Counted from the first letter of the stretch, positions 46,730 through 58,791 are shown. The stretch: DNA of 64,000 nt from Merzomyia westermanni (GCA_949987695.1 OX465289.1:176611532-176675531), one strand, 5' to 3'. Translations and numbers: made by a program. Notes: generated by a model from the sequence alone, not told the origin.

Positions 46730-47645
46730 TCTCCATGTCAAATCGTCGGAAAGTTTGAATCGACCGCTCCTTGAATGAAATTTGGTGGAGAGTTTCCTTT
46801 TATCTTAAAACAAAGTTCTGTGGATTTAATTTAAAGTTATGCAAATTGAAAACTTCATACTTTCCTTTTTTCTTGTTTTGTAAAGTTGCTTTTTTCAATA
46901 TTTTGGAAAGTACTTTATTTAAAAGCAAAATTACTTTAGCACTTTCAATGGGAGTACTTAGAGGTACAAAAAAAGTTTTAAAAAAAATTTTATTTAGAAT
47001 TCAAGAAAAGTTTGAATGTTTCAAAATCTAAAAAGTTTAAGTTTGCCACTAAAATAAATGAAAAAAAATTTCCTTTTCACATTTTACTAGCACGGAAAAA
47101 GTTTTTCAGTGGTCAAAACTCAGAAATTTTGTCTCGAATAATTGAACGCGACTAAAAAGTTAAAAAAATTAAAAAACTATTTTTGTCGCAGTTCAAAAGT
47201 TCATATTTTTGAAAAAAAAAAAACAAAAAACACTCTTCTGAAAATTTAAGGATATCTTTAAATGCATCAAAAGTATACAACACAAAAGTTTGTGTCCCAA
47301 TGTTTATGGCCAACTTAAATTTTTTTTGATTTTGAAAATTTTCTAAATTAGAAATGTAACATTTTTTTCCAAAATATTTTTTTTCATACCTCTAAATATA
47401 CAATTTAAAAGTGATACAGTTTTTTTTTAAAATGCAGAAGTTTCCGAATTATTGACAAAATAAGCTCCACAAAACAAGAAAACAAGAAAAGAAGAAAGAA
47501 AAGAAAAAATTTCAATTTGCATAATTTTTGAAAATAAAAAAAAATTTATTGGCAGAGCTTTATGATAAAAAGAAACTCCCCACTAAATTTCGGTCAAATT
47601 GGACGAGGTCTACTCCAACTATCTGACGATTTGAAATGGATTTAT
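46730..47645. mobile_element. MITE-like element with ~200-bp inverted ends
   Basis: The left arm (about 46,730-46,920) reads CCATGTCAAATCGTC, GGTGGAGAGTTTCCTTTTAT, TTATGCAAATTGAAAAC and TTCTTGTTTTGTAAAG. The reversed right arm (about 47,440-47,645) reads CCATTTCAAATCGTC, TAGTGGGGAGTTTCTTTTTA, TTATGCAAATTGAAA and TTCTTGTTTTGTGGAG. The AT-rich interior has no coding capacity. The left-arm order also matches 680-890. Confidence 0.65.
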
Positions 47646-47649
47646 GGGC

Positions 47650-49010
47650 ATATCACAGTTTCAAACGGAAATGTTGGAAAAAAGCCTAGTAGCTTAGTTT
47701 GTTCTATATAAAAATATTGATTTTACTTTGGAAAGCAAATCAAATATCGTAGCATACTACTTATTAACTTACATTAAGTTTGACAGTTTCAAGTTCATTC
47801 CAGATTTCAGGTAACGATTTAAACATTCAAAACGATGTCCTGAAAGGCACCCTTACAATTAAAATTTTTTTTTTAAGTTTAGAATACTCGACTAAATATA
47901 TGTAAAAATATAGGGAATATATTGAATTTCAAATTGTATTATATAATTGATTAAAACATGCAAATACTGTGCTTTAGTTATGAACCGCACTACATTTTGT
48001 TCTACATTTCCAAAATTATTAAATTCACTCGTAAAATGAACTAACGAACTTTGGCTCTCGCCACAGATTTATTAATTATTTTTAGTTATCAAATAAATCA
48101 CAACTAAATGCCACACCCTCTATTACTTTTATCTGAGATGTGCTACCGTTGTGCAATTTTCGAACTAGCACAATGTAAATTATGGTTAATTTTCAGCCTC
48201 TCTTTGATCTGAACGATACATCAGCGTAATAATTTACTTGTGTAATTATTCTAGGCAACTTAAGCAACATACATATGTTTGTACATATTAAGATATTAAC
48301 GGCAACAACCAATCCAAGTGGAGCCTTTACAAGTAGCGACAGCAAAAGGAGCATGAGTGCTGATGTGACAACTAAAACTAATTCGCCTTGACGGTAGCTG
48401 CAGTGAACACAGCAGGCGACACACTATAGCTGTTGTTCTTTTTGCTGTCATTACTACATTTGCTGTGCTAGTCTTTGAGATTATGTTAGAACTTTTCATT
48501 AAGGCAACGTTAACCCCTAAGTCATGAGAAAGGATGAGGGTTATTAGATTTTTAAAGGACTATAAAGTTTTATAGGACTAAAATCAAGTAATTTTTGTAG
48601 AATCTTTGTTTTGTTTGAAATTTATAATTTAGAGAAAAATAGAAGGTGATACCTGCACTGAAATCGCATTATGCGCTTTGAACGAGATACTGCCAATGAC
48701 AGAACCAGCAAGGCTATTTTTGTCTTCTATGCTAAAATTATAACAACAACATAACCGCTGCCAATATCAGTATAATCCTGTCTTGTCCATCACATCGTAT
48801 TACATGAGTAGACACTACCACAACAGCAACAGGACAAAAGGTCATAGTGATGTTCCATTGGGAAGACCCCTGAACTGATAGTGGTAAACAAGTTGGGCAG
48901 ACTTCCTCATCTCTTCAAGGCACTGACTTCTGTTGGATTTCACAAAGTTAATGCCACTTGGACATTAAAACCCACATCCAACATTGGTACTCCGCAACAA
49001 CGAGAACCGA
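47650..49010. other. Unassigned DNA
   Basis: No supported gene; only short frames. Confidence 0.35.
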
Positions 49011-49179
49011 ACTAGGGTTTTAAAGAATCATATCTACCTAGGTCAATTGATTCGGATAACAAAAGCGCACTCCCTGAAGGCTCTTTGGGACTAGGAGGAG
49101 GTTGTAAGTGATATGAGCATTTTCTCTGCAGTCGCGTTGCACTGACCAAACGTCGTGTGGCATGTTTGAGAAAGTATTT

Positions 49180-49400
49180 CATCAAATGTAATTTACTAGC
49201 TTCTCTTTCAATTTGTGGTGTAATGAATTTTTGTAGAGAAACTGTTTCATGGTAGAAATCCACTCGAAGGGACGCCGACCATTGCTGCGACCGCAGGAAC
49301 AAGGCTCTGCTGAAATGAATAATTCAACTTTCTGCATAGAAAGAAGGGCTTAAATAACTCGTATTATAATGGGCAAATAGGCCACCGACATAAAATAACC
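49180..49400 (-). mobile_element. Degenerate SINE fragment, minus strand
   Basis: On the minus strand it retains GCGGTCGCAGCAATGGTCGG, TCGAGTGGATTTCTACCATG and CACCACAAATTGAAAGAGAA, matching in order the better copies at 31.3 and 42.3 kb. The tRNA-like head is not recognisable. Confidence 0.5.
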
Positions 49401-50640
49401 TAACCATTATGCTACATGTGATTATCTGATGACACCTCTTTCAGCCTCTCATAATGTTACTCATACGCCCTGTCATTCCTGTGAAGAGCAATAAAAATCC
49501 ATCCAATCATCTTTCACACAAAATTTTATAATTCATTTAGTAACTTGTATTAAAGATGTAAGTATATATTTCAATAAGCTAAATAATGTATGAAAAAACA
49601 TATTTCTGAAAAGGCCTTATGGAAAGTGTAGGGTTTCCACTAGAAACACGATGAAAAGTTGAAAAAATTTATTTAGAACTAATTTTCTAATCTATGCAAA
49701 AACTAAAAAAATCAAATAAAATAATAAAAGTGGATTGCATTAGACAAACAAAAAAAATTATTTATGTTGGTATATTGGTAGTGATACCGCTCTCTATCTT
49801 TAATTTATGCAGTAAACTCTTAAATTTCTTTGTAAATAGATGATATGTATAAAAGTACAAATATGCCCCTAGAAAAATACAAAATTTTTTAAGCATAACG
49901 AAGTAGTTTTCATAGCAAAACTTAAATCTAACTCTCTTAAATATGTTTAAAACAGCTGCTTGAATTAACACCTGAATTACTCGACAAAGATGCTCTTGCA
50001 CATCGTTATTTGATAACTCATTGAGGCAGAATGCACTACTCTATCAGACAACGAATCATTTAAACAAATTTCAACACCTCACAAAGAACGGAAATAAAAG
50101 AAAATTTATGAATATTACTCATCCCACGGCTATACAAAATGCCCAATAGATCTATTAGAGGAGAATGCCATTGAACTTTTTTGTTGTATTTAAATGTGCA
50201 AGCAATGGAATAAAGCAAGTTGACTTATAAACTTCCAACTTCTCTCCCCCAAAAGAAAAACAAACACAAAAAATAGTCACATTATGAAGTGCATAACGAA
50301 TAGGAAAATGCAAATGCAAATATAATAGAAAAATAAACTCAAAGAGAACTTTAGTAGATGCATACATATTTACGTATTCGACGTGCCAGAAAAAAATTAC
50401 GAAATATTTACGTTAGAGTCGCAAAAAGTGCCGCCTTTTCGCAAAGCCACGACGACCGTAATAGATAAAACCGAAAGTTTTTTGTTAGAAATATCTAAGT
50501 TTGAAGGCACAAGAATGGATGCAACAGTAACAATGAACTAGAACAACGAACATCAAACGGCGTACAACGTGCAACGAACATCAAACAACGAGCAAATTTT
50601 TATGTTGGGAACAGATAAAATGTCGCAACGAACATGCATT
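49401..50640. other. Unassigned DNA
   Basis: GTAGGGTTTCCACTAGAAA and GAAAAGTTGAAAAAA at 49,628-49,667 resemble one unit of the 10.2-10.9-kb array. CGAACATCAAAC occurs three times with small variations near 50,547-50,596. Confidence 0.3.
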
Positions 50641-50682
50641 AGCCACTTGTTAACTTGGTTGAAGAAGTCACAACGAACAGCA

Positions 50683-52045
50683 AACAGCTAGCGGGCCAAG
50701 CCAACAGTTTGCCGCAACAAAACGTTGTTCGATTGCTTGCACTAGTATGCGTGCCTGCTTTTGCAAATGTATTAGTGAGTTACAGTTGTGTAAGTGCAGC
50801 CAACTGTTTGTTGCAACAAGCATTTACAACCCAAAACTTGGTTCGATTGCTTGCGCTTGTCTGCGTGCCGGCTTTTGCAAATGTATTAGTGAGTTATAGT
50901 TGTGTAGGTGCTCCCAACAGTTTGTTGCAACAAGCATTTACAACACAAAACTTGGTTCGATTGCTTGCGCTTGTCTGCGTTCCGGCTTTTACAAATGAAT
51001 TTGTTGAAAGATAGTTGTGTGGGTGCTCCCAACAGTTTGTTGCAACAAGCATTTACAACCCAAAACTTGGTTCGATTGCTTGCGCTTGTCTGCGTGCCGG
51101 CTTTTGCAAATGTATTAGTGAGTTAAAGTTGTGTGGGTGCAGCCAACCGTTTGTTGCAGCAAGCATTTACAACCCAAAACGTGGTTCGATTGCTTGCGCT
51201 TGTCTGCGTGCCGGCTTTTGCAAATGTATTAGTGAGTTATAGTTGTGTAAGTGCAGCCAACTGTTTGTTGCAACAAGCATTTACAACCCAAAACTTGGTT
51301 CGATTGCTTGCGCTTGTCTGCGTGCCGGCTTTTGCAAATGTATTAGTGAGTTAAAGTTGTGTGGGTGCAGCCAACCGTTTGTTGCAGCAAGCATTTACAA
51401 CCCAAAACGTGGTTCGATTGCTTGCGCTTGTCTGCGTGCCGGCTTTTGCAAATGTATTAGTAAGTTATAGTTGTGTAAGTGCAGCCAACTGTTTGTTGCA
51501 ACAAGCATTAACAACCCAAAACTTGGTTCGATTGCTTGCGCTTGTCTGCGTGCCGGCTTTTGCAAATGTACTAGTGAGTTATAGTTGTGTAGGTGCATCC
51601 AACTGTTTGTTGCAACAAGCATTAACAACCCAAAACTTGGTTCGATTGCTTGCGCTTGTCTGCGTGCCGGCTTTTGCAAATGTATTTGTTGAAAAATAGT
51701 TGTGTGGGTGCTCCCAACAGTTTGTTGCAACAAGCATTTACAACCCAAAACGTGGTTCGATTGCTTGCGCTTGTCTGCGTGCCGGCTTTTGCAAATGTAT
51801 TAGTGAGTTATAGTTGTGTAAGTGCAGCCAACTGTTTGTTGCAACAAGCATTTACAACCCAAAACTTGGTTCGATTGCTTGCGCTTGTCTGCGTGCCGGC
51901 TTTTGCAAATGTATTAGTGAGTTAAAGTTGTGTGGGTGCAGCCAACCGTTTGTTGCAGCAAGCACTTACAACCAAAAGCCTGGTTTGATTGCGCTTGGCT
52001 GCGTGCCGGCTTTTGCAAATGTTGTGTTGTTGTATTAGCGAGTAC
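50683..52045. repeat. 114-bp tandem array, about 12 units
   Basis: GTTGTG starts units at 50,785, 50,899, 51,014, 51,128, 51,242, 51,356, 51,470, 51,584, 51,699, 51,813 and 51,927, that is 114 bp apart with two steps of 115. A diverged unit precedes them. Each unit contains GTTTGTTGCAACAAGCATTT, GGTTCGATTGCTTGCGCTTG and CTGCGTGCCGGCTTTTGCAA. Variants marked by AAGTGCAGCCAACTG, GGGTGCAGCCAACCG and GGTGCTCCCAACAG alternate, so there is some higher-order structure. 114 bp is 38 codons, which keeps several frames open on both strands; a change of TTATAG to TTAAAG closes one frame in some units. The last unit is disrupted and abuts a LINE 3' end. Confidence 0.9.
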
Positions 52046-52069
52046 TTAACCTGCCTAAAGTATCACCCC

Positions 52070-55000
52070 TCACCCAACACTTTCATCAGGCTCTTCTAAC
52101 GGAAGTCCAAGAAACCTTGCGGCTTCAACAGGGGTGGACCAGAGTGAAATTGGTGTTAGAAGAGTGGGCTCAGTTGAGCAGATTAACAGATGGTTAGTAT
52201 CGTGGGGAGACACGCTGCATGCCGGGCAGACATTTGACATGTCAGGGTTCAGTCTGGATAGGTAAGAGTTTAGTCTGTTACAATATTCAGAACGAAGTTG
52301 AGCCAGCAGGACTCTTGTCTCCCTAGGCAGTTCGCGTTCCTCGTCGGCAACAGGTAGAGCTTGTGCCTGTACGACTGCATTCACTGGACGAGACCTGACA
52401 AAAGAGTTTACCGACTCCGTGTGGATGAGGCTGAGGGCCTGCCGGTGCACCATTGGATCAAACGGGGAGAAAATGTGATGCCGGATCTCATCATAGTGCT
52501 TGCGGAGGTGACTCCTTATTCTCCTGGGAGGCGGATTTTCGTTGAGCAGGTTCTTGTTCGGATGCTGCGGTTTATAGCAGTTTAAGAGGAATTGTCTGGT
52601 CAACATCTCGCAATGCTCTTTAACACCGAGCATTTTTGCCTCACTGTGGAGGTGATTTTCAGGAGACATGAGGACGCACCACGTGGCAGTTCTGAGTGCG
52701 GTGGTTTGGCAGGCCTGCAACCTCTTCCAGTGTGTATCTGCTAACCCCGGCGACCATATAGGCGTCGCGTAGCTCAGAACCGGCTGGCCGATTGCCTTGT
52801 ACGTTGCCAGGAACGTTTCTTTATCTTTCCCCCAAGTGCTGCCAGCTAGTGACATGAGGATTTTGTTACGGCTTTGTACTTTGGTGGCAATCGCGGCTAC
52901 ATGAGCACCGTATTTGAACATGTTATCACACGTGACCCCTAAGATTTTGGGGTGTGTGACAGTCGGAAGCTTAATGCCGTCGACGTAGACGTCTAATTCC
53001 ATGTTCGACTGCGCTGTCCACTTCGTAAATAAGGTGGCCGAGGATTTGGTCGGTGACAGTGTCAGATTTCGTGCAGCGAAAAAACCGGATAGGGATGGGA
53101 GGTAAGAGTTAATTCTTGAGCAGGGCTCGTCTACGGAGGGGCCAGTCCTGTGGCACCCTTGTGGCACCCCTTGTTTAATTATACGTGGTGTTGATCTTTC
53201 GCCTCTAAATGACCGATGACTGCCGACCACTCAGATAGTTGGCGGTCCAACGCTTTAGACAGGGGGGAAGAGTTGAAAGCTCCAGGTCGTTAATGAGTTG
53301 TGCATGATTGACAGTGGCGAAAGGTCCTGTCATTTGGACGAAGTTTGTTGAGACCGACACCTATCTGTGTGGTAATGGCGTTTAGCCCGGTGGTAGTGCT
53401 ATGCATTTTACGGAATCCATGCTGATGTTCGGCTAGTCGCAAGTTAGCGGTATAATAAGGGAGCAAGACCATATCCAAGGTCTTCACTAGTGGCGAGAGG
53501 AGTGTAATCGGTCGATAAGACTCCCCTCGTTGGCCGGCTTGCCGGGCTTTTGTAGTGGCACCACCTTTGCCTGTTTCCATCTTTCTGGAATGACAAAGGG
53601 GGTTATAGACAGATTGAAGACAGTTGTTAGGTACCTTATTCCCTCTTCTCTGAGATGTTTTAGCATCAGCATGGATATACCGTCTGGGCCATTAGATTTG
53701 GAGTTTTTGGACCTCCGTATGGCCTCCCAACCTCCGTGGTGGTGATGGCAATGGGCGCTTGGCTGTTTTTACGCTTGTGCGCTTCCCTGATCGCACGTCT
53801 GATTGCGCTCACGCATCTCTTTGGTTTCGACTGTACCTTATCACCGAGGATATTTTGTCGTTAGGTTTGGTCGGATTTGACAAGGATTTAACAGTGGACC
53901 ATAATTTGCCAACACCAGCAGAGAGGTTACAAGACCTTAGGTGCTCCTCCAATTTGGCGCGTTTGTGTTGATCAACCAGCCGTCTGATTTTCGTATTGAG
54001 ATCTTGAATTTGGGGAGCCGTAGGGTCCAAGCGTCGCACTTTTTCACGTTCATTAGCCAGGGCCGCTGCCTCTGCGGGGAAATACGTACGTATCTCCTTA
54101 ATTCTACCTGACGGAATGTATTGATTGGAGGCTGAAGCTATGACCATGCGGAATGCTTTTTCCCGTTCTCGTACGTCAGACGGGATGGCAAGAGTAGCGA
54201 AGGTGCTCTTAGTGAAGTTAAGAAACCCAACCCAATCCGCTTTACTGAAATTAGTGAAAGTGCGACTTTCAGAATTAACAAAGTCATTGGGGCGATCGTT
54301 TGAGAGGACTATCGGCAAATGATCCGATGCAAGAGTTAGCATTGGTCGCCATTCAACGCAGTTTATGAGACCCGCGCTGACAATTGTAAGGTCTGGCGAA
54401 CTAGCACCATTTACCGCAACTCTCGTGGGGGCATCCCCGTTCACAGTGCAAAACGTCGAATCATCTATTTGTTCAGCCAATTCTTGTCCCCTACCATCAA
54501 ACTGCAGGCTTGAGTGCCACAGGTCGTGGTGTGCGTTGAAGTCTCCAAAGATTACACGATTACCGCCTCTGAGTAACGCACTGATGTCAGGGTGGTAATC
54601 CCTCGGACAGCAGGTGGCAGGAGGTATATAAATGTTAATAATTTCTTGATCGACATCGCCTGACCGGCAGCCATACCTTGACGTTCTAGAAAGTTGTCCC
54701 TCGGGTCGACGTCAGGCTCAAATAGACGATATTGCACAGATTGATGAGTGATGAAGGCCAGTCCGCCCCCAAGTCCTCTCTCTCGGTCACGCCGGTGGAT
54801 GTTGTAGCCGTCAAAAGTCCGAAGATCTGATCGGGCGTTTAACTTTGTCTCTTGAATAGCAGCAACCTTGATGTTTTGCCGCTTCATGAAATTCACTATT
54901 TCACCAACCTTGCCGGTTAAACCTTTGCAGTTCAACAGTAGGACACGAAAGTGCGAAGGGGGAGAAATATTCACACTGGGAGTCAAGGACTGGTGCGTAT

Positions 55001-55253
55001 GCCTCGGTGGAAGCAGGCTGAGTCGCGCACTGCGTCGCACTCTAGAAGACGAGGGATCCGAACCACCAGAAGGTGGCGAATTGGTCCACGCTGTAGGTTG
55101 CGTAGCTCGACAACATGGCGCAACGTACGTATCAGTCCATAAGCTCCTGGTACCAAGTTGAGAACATATAAGCAGGTGACATAGGCCAAGGCAGGAGTTG
55201 CATTTGACTGATGTCGCAGGTGTATATAGTCTCAACCGACAAACAGTGCACAT
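52070..55253 (-). pseudogene. Nearly full-length LINE (zinc finger, endonuclease, RT), broken
   Basis: Reading on the minus strand, an ATG at 55,251-55,253 opens a protein with a CTVC...CNSC...C zinc-binding-like N-terminus. A basic Ser/Arg-rich linker follows, then an endonuclease start (FRVLLLNCKGL, AAIQETKL, GLGGGLAF). After a frameshift near 54,600 the endonuclease end continues with SDHLPIVLSN. RT fragments follow in shifted frames (ESYRPITLLSPLVK, EHQHGFRKMHSTT). The final frame (53,230-52,070) carries KQGVPQG, then jumps directly to CSRINSYLPSL, so the segment with the catalytic YxDD is deleted. The thumb and a Cys/His tail (CPACSVSPHDTNHLLIC) remain. Sequence style fits a Jockey/LOA/I-type LINE; the clade is uncertain. 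Dead copy. Confidence 0.8.
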
Positions 55254-55640
55254 GGTGTAAGGGACCAGGAGCTGGTGGCTTTGACTTACATTTTGCTAGT
55301 GCTGGAAGAAGAAGGGAAAGTTGAAAGTGGGAGGGGGGTCGGGCGTCGGTCAGTATTGCTCACATCTAAAACAGAGGTGCTACGTAGAAAGTAGCTGTGA
55401 GCGGCTGTGTGAGGTGTTGGCGCCTGTGAGCGTGAGCGGCAGCGGGAGTTACACACTATTTGCTGGGCATTATTAGTGCTGTTAGTCGTGGAGACTGTTT
55501 ATGAAACTTGTGACGGTGCGACACTGGATCGTCGTTGGCCACGGGACGTCCTAGGGCGTGAACAGCAAGGGGCCACAAAAATTTTGTAGAAACTAGGGGG
55601 CCTATGTGTGGAGTGATTTTGCCCGGAGCACCTAGTTTTG
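55254..55640 (-). other. Probable 5' UTR of the upstream-broken LINE
   Basis: GC-richer, ORF-free sequence lies directly before the LINE start codon with repeated GTGAGCG-type phrases (55,396-55,440). A 5' UTR with an internal promoter is expected for such elements; no promoter motif can be proven. Confidence 0.35.
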
Positions 55641-55728
55641 TGCAACCATCTTTTTTATTTATGTATTTAAGTCTTGAAATATGTTACATTTCTTACAGGC
55701 TAATGACAAAAGTAGGAAAACCTACAAA

Positions 55729-56632
55729 CTATTTTAACAAATCAGTAAGTAATATCTTAAATCTACTTTCACTGTAGGAGAAGTCCAAAACTGAAGAATT
55801 CGGGACCAAGTTAAACTCTTTAAGAGCTCTGGTAATAGGAGCATTGGCAGCATAATTTGATCTAGGTAGCCCCACAGAAAAAATAGCCTGATTCCTTAAA
55901 CGGAAATGAGGAACAGCAAAGAAAATGCGTTCAAGTAAGTAGGGACCGTCAACCAACCCACTTATTAATTTAAAAATGAAAGTAAGAGAAAGAAAGGTTC
56001 TCCTGAAATTTAACGGCTTAAGATCAATAAGCATGAAGTGGGCGTAGAGCAAACTAAATAGAGACTTTTTGAACTTTTTCAAGGCGAGTTATATGGCAGG
56101 CATAATAAGGACGCCAAATTATAGCTGCATATTCTAATTTTGATCGGACAAATGAAATATAGAGCATTTTCAGAGAATACGGATCTGTGAAGTCCGAACT
56201 GAAACGTCTAACAAAAGCCAGCATAGAGTAAGACTTAGCAATGGCATAATTTAAATGGTTTTGAAATAAGAATTTGGAATCAAAGGTCACCCCTAGATAA
56301 GTAATTTCGGAGACAGTGCTAAGTTGGGAGCATCCAATACGATAGGAAGTAGGGATAAGAAAACGGGCTTTGGAATAGGAGACATGGAAACATTTTTTAA
56401 TATTCAAAGGAAGCATATTTTTCCTACACCAGGCTGCAACCCTCTCTAAATCATTTTGAAGATTAAGCGAGTCCAACGGACTCATAATTTTACTGAAAAT
56501 CTTCATATCATCAGCATACAAAAGAAATTGCGAAGATTCTAAGCAACTTGAAATGTCGTTGATAAAAATCACAAAAAGAATCGTACCCAAAATATTTCCC
56601 TGAGGAACACCTGAAGATGCAATGACTCATTC
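55729..56632 (-). pseudogene. Second LINE reverse transcriptase fragment, frameshifted
   Basis: Minus-strand frame 56,590-56,054 reads on from SSGVPQGNILG (just upstream, to about 56,632) into GTILFVIFINDI and LLYADDMKIF (catalytic YADD). The motif LNIKKCFHVSYSKA, the ITYLGVTFDSKF region and KLEYAAIIWRPYY follow. A frameshift near 56,060-56,080 moves the C-terminal tail into the frame 56,082-55,729. Upstream, TDRVQL-like remnants end at a stop, and a dispersed repeat begins at 56,702, so the 5' part is lost. The order of motifs parallels the fragment at 8,500-9,435, but residues differ widely; it is probably a different family of the same group. Confidence 0.75.
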
Positions 56633-58023
56633 ACTAGGAAGCGCCATCAACTATAACTGTACACGATCGGTTAGAGAGATACGATGTAATCCATCTTAAA
56701 ACAAGTAAGGACGGCGGTGTCTTCGGCTGTGCCGAAGGCTTTATACCTTTCATGAATACGTGCAAACTTAATACGCATTGTTTAAAGTTCTCTAAAACTT
56801 TGTCAGCAATACATTTAATTTTCTTTTATAGTAAGCTTTATTTGTTTAAGAAAAGTTTTTACTAGGGCTGTGCCTTTATTCGATTAATTGAGTAAGGTTG
56901 GTCCAAAACCTCTTATGTGAACGATCGGTTGTATGGGATATATAATATATATAGCTCCGATCTTGCTGACTTTTTTACGAAATCTTTTGCCATCTATAAG
57001 CAAATATCTCACCAAGTTTCAAGTTTTATTCTTTCAAAATGAGGGAGAATTGGCCATAATCCTCTTATCTGAACGATCGGTTGTATGGGATATATACTAT
57101 ATATAGCTCCGATCTTGCTGACTTTTTTACGAAATCTTTTACCATCTATAAGCAAATATCTCACCAAGTTCCAAGTTTTAATATTTAAAAATGAGGGAGA
57201 AATGGCCATAATCCTCTTATCTGAACGATCGGTTGTATGGGATATATACTATATATAGCTCCGATTTTGCTGACTTTTTTACGAAATCTTTTACCATCTA
57301 TAAGCAAATATCTCACCAAGTTTCAAGTTTTAATATTTCAAAATGAGGGAAAAATGGCCATAATCCTCTTATCTGAACGATCGGTTGTATGGGATATATA
57401 CTATATATAGCTCCGATCTTGCTGACTTTTTTACGAAATCTTTTACCATCTATAAGCAAATATCTCACCAAGTTCCAAGTTTTAATATTTCAAAATGAGG
57501 GAGAAATGGCCATAATCCTCTTATCTGAACGATCGGTTGTATGTGATATATACTATATATAGCTCCGATCTTTTTGACTTTTTTACGAAATCTTTTACCA
57601 TCTATAAGCAAATATCTCACCAAGTTTCAAGTTTTAATAATTCAAAATGAGGGAGAAATGGCCATAATCCTCTTATCTGAACGATCGGTTGTATGGGATA
57701 TATACTATATATAGCTCCGATCTTGCTGATTTTTTTACGAAATCTTTTACCATCTATAAGCAAATATCTCACCAAGTTTCAAGTTTTAATATTTCAAAAT
57801 GTATTTCAAAATGAGGGAGAATTGGCCATAATCCTCTTATCTGAACGATCGGTTGTATGGGATATATACTATATAGAGCTCCGATCTTGGTGAGTTTTTC
57901 ACGAAATCTTTTACCATCTATAAGCAAATATCTCACCAAGTTTCAAGTTTTAATATTTCAAAATGAGGGAGAAATGGCCATAATCCTCTTAGCTGAACGA
58001 TCGGTTGTATGGGATATATACTA

Positions 58024-58791
58024 CGAGGTGTGTTCAAAAATTATCGCGAATTTTGAATTTTCGCTGGTTACGTATATTCGAATTTCGAATTTTTTGTGGC
58101 GTTATGTTGGTACTCATGTCTCTCACTTATGCCGACAAGCTCGGCCATTTTGAATGTTCAGTTAATTGTTGACAGCTGCTTTGCTTGCACGTGTTTTGGA
58201 TCGTCTTCGATTTTTACCTATTCAAAAAAATGGATCAAAGAACCTGTATCAAATTTGTGTGAAAAACGAAATTAAGTGCGCGGATGCATTCCGAATGTTG
58301 GACTGTGGCATACGGGAGAAGCTACCTTGGACCGAAGCAACGTTTATCGGTGGTACAAAATGTTCTCAGAAGGCCGAGAAGATGTGCAAAGAAGAACAAA
58401 AATTGGCTTTTGCACCACGATAACGCCCCTGCTCACGCATCGTTGCTTGTGCGCGACTTTTTGGCCAAAAACAACACACTAATAATGCCGCAGCCACCGT
58501 ATTCCCCAGATCTGGCCCCCTGTGACTTTTTCTTGTTCCCTAAACTGAAGAGGCCCATGAAAGGACGACGTTACGCTTCTCTTGACGAGATAAAGACGGC
58601 ATCGAAGGAGGAGCTGAACAAGATACAAAAAAAATGATTTTTGATGTGCTTCGAAGATTGGAAAAAACCGTTGGCACAAGTGTATAATATCTCATGGGGA
58701 TTACTTTGAAGGGGACAAAATAGATATTCATGAATAAATAAATAATTTTTGAAAAAACACAAAATTCGCGATACTTTTTGAACACACCTCG
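58024..58791 (+). mobile_element. DD34D mariner copy 3, internally deleted, inside the satellite
   Basis: 768 bp between TA duplications (58,022-58,023 and 58,792-58,793), interrupting a satellite unit at its ATAC|TA|TATATAGC stretch. The ends match copies 1 and 2 except for GTATCG changed to TTATCG in the left end. This copy keeps the 5' region lost from copies 1 and 2 but lacks the middle of the transposase. Confidence 0.9.
58230..58735 (+). pseudogene. Mariner transposase, middle deleted and frameshifted
   Basis: The original ATG is at 58,230-58,232 (MDQRTCIKF), but a one-base loss brings a stop within 11 codons. N-terminal pieces survive in different frames: KNEIKCADAFRML, then TVAYG, then EATLDRSNVYRWYKMF and SEGREDVQRRT. 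The sequence then jumps at AAGAAGAACAAAAATTGG to the NWLLHHDNAPAH block, removing the first catalytic aspartate and a large central part. The remaining second and third aspartates lie in HHDNAPAH and LAPCDFF. Another indel near 58,635 shifts the end. It cannot encode active enzyme. Confidence 0.85.

Noticed and set aside
50655..51925. Repeated hydrophobic ORFs in the 114-bp array as real genes
   Set aside because: Several frames on both strands are open because the period is divisible by three, and units carry stops; no evidence for translation.
50683..52045. CRISPR-like reading of the 114-bp array
   Set aside because: There are no unique spacers between short repeats; whole 114-bp units repeat, and the organism is a eukaryote.
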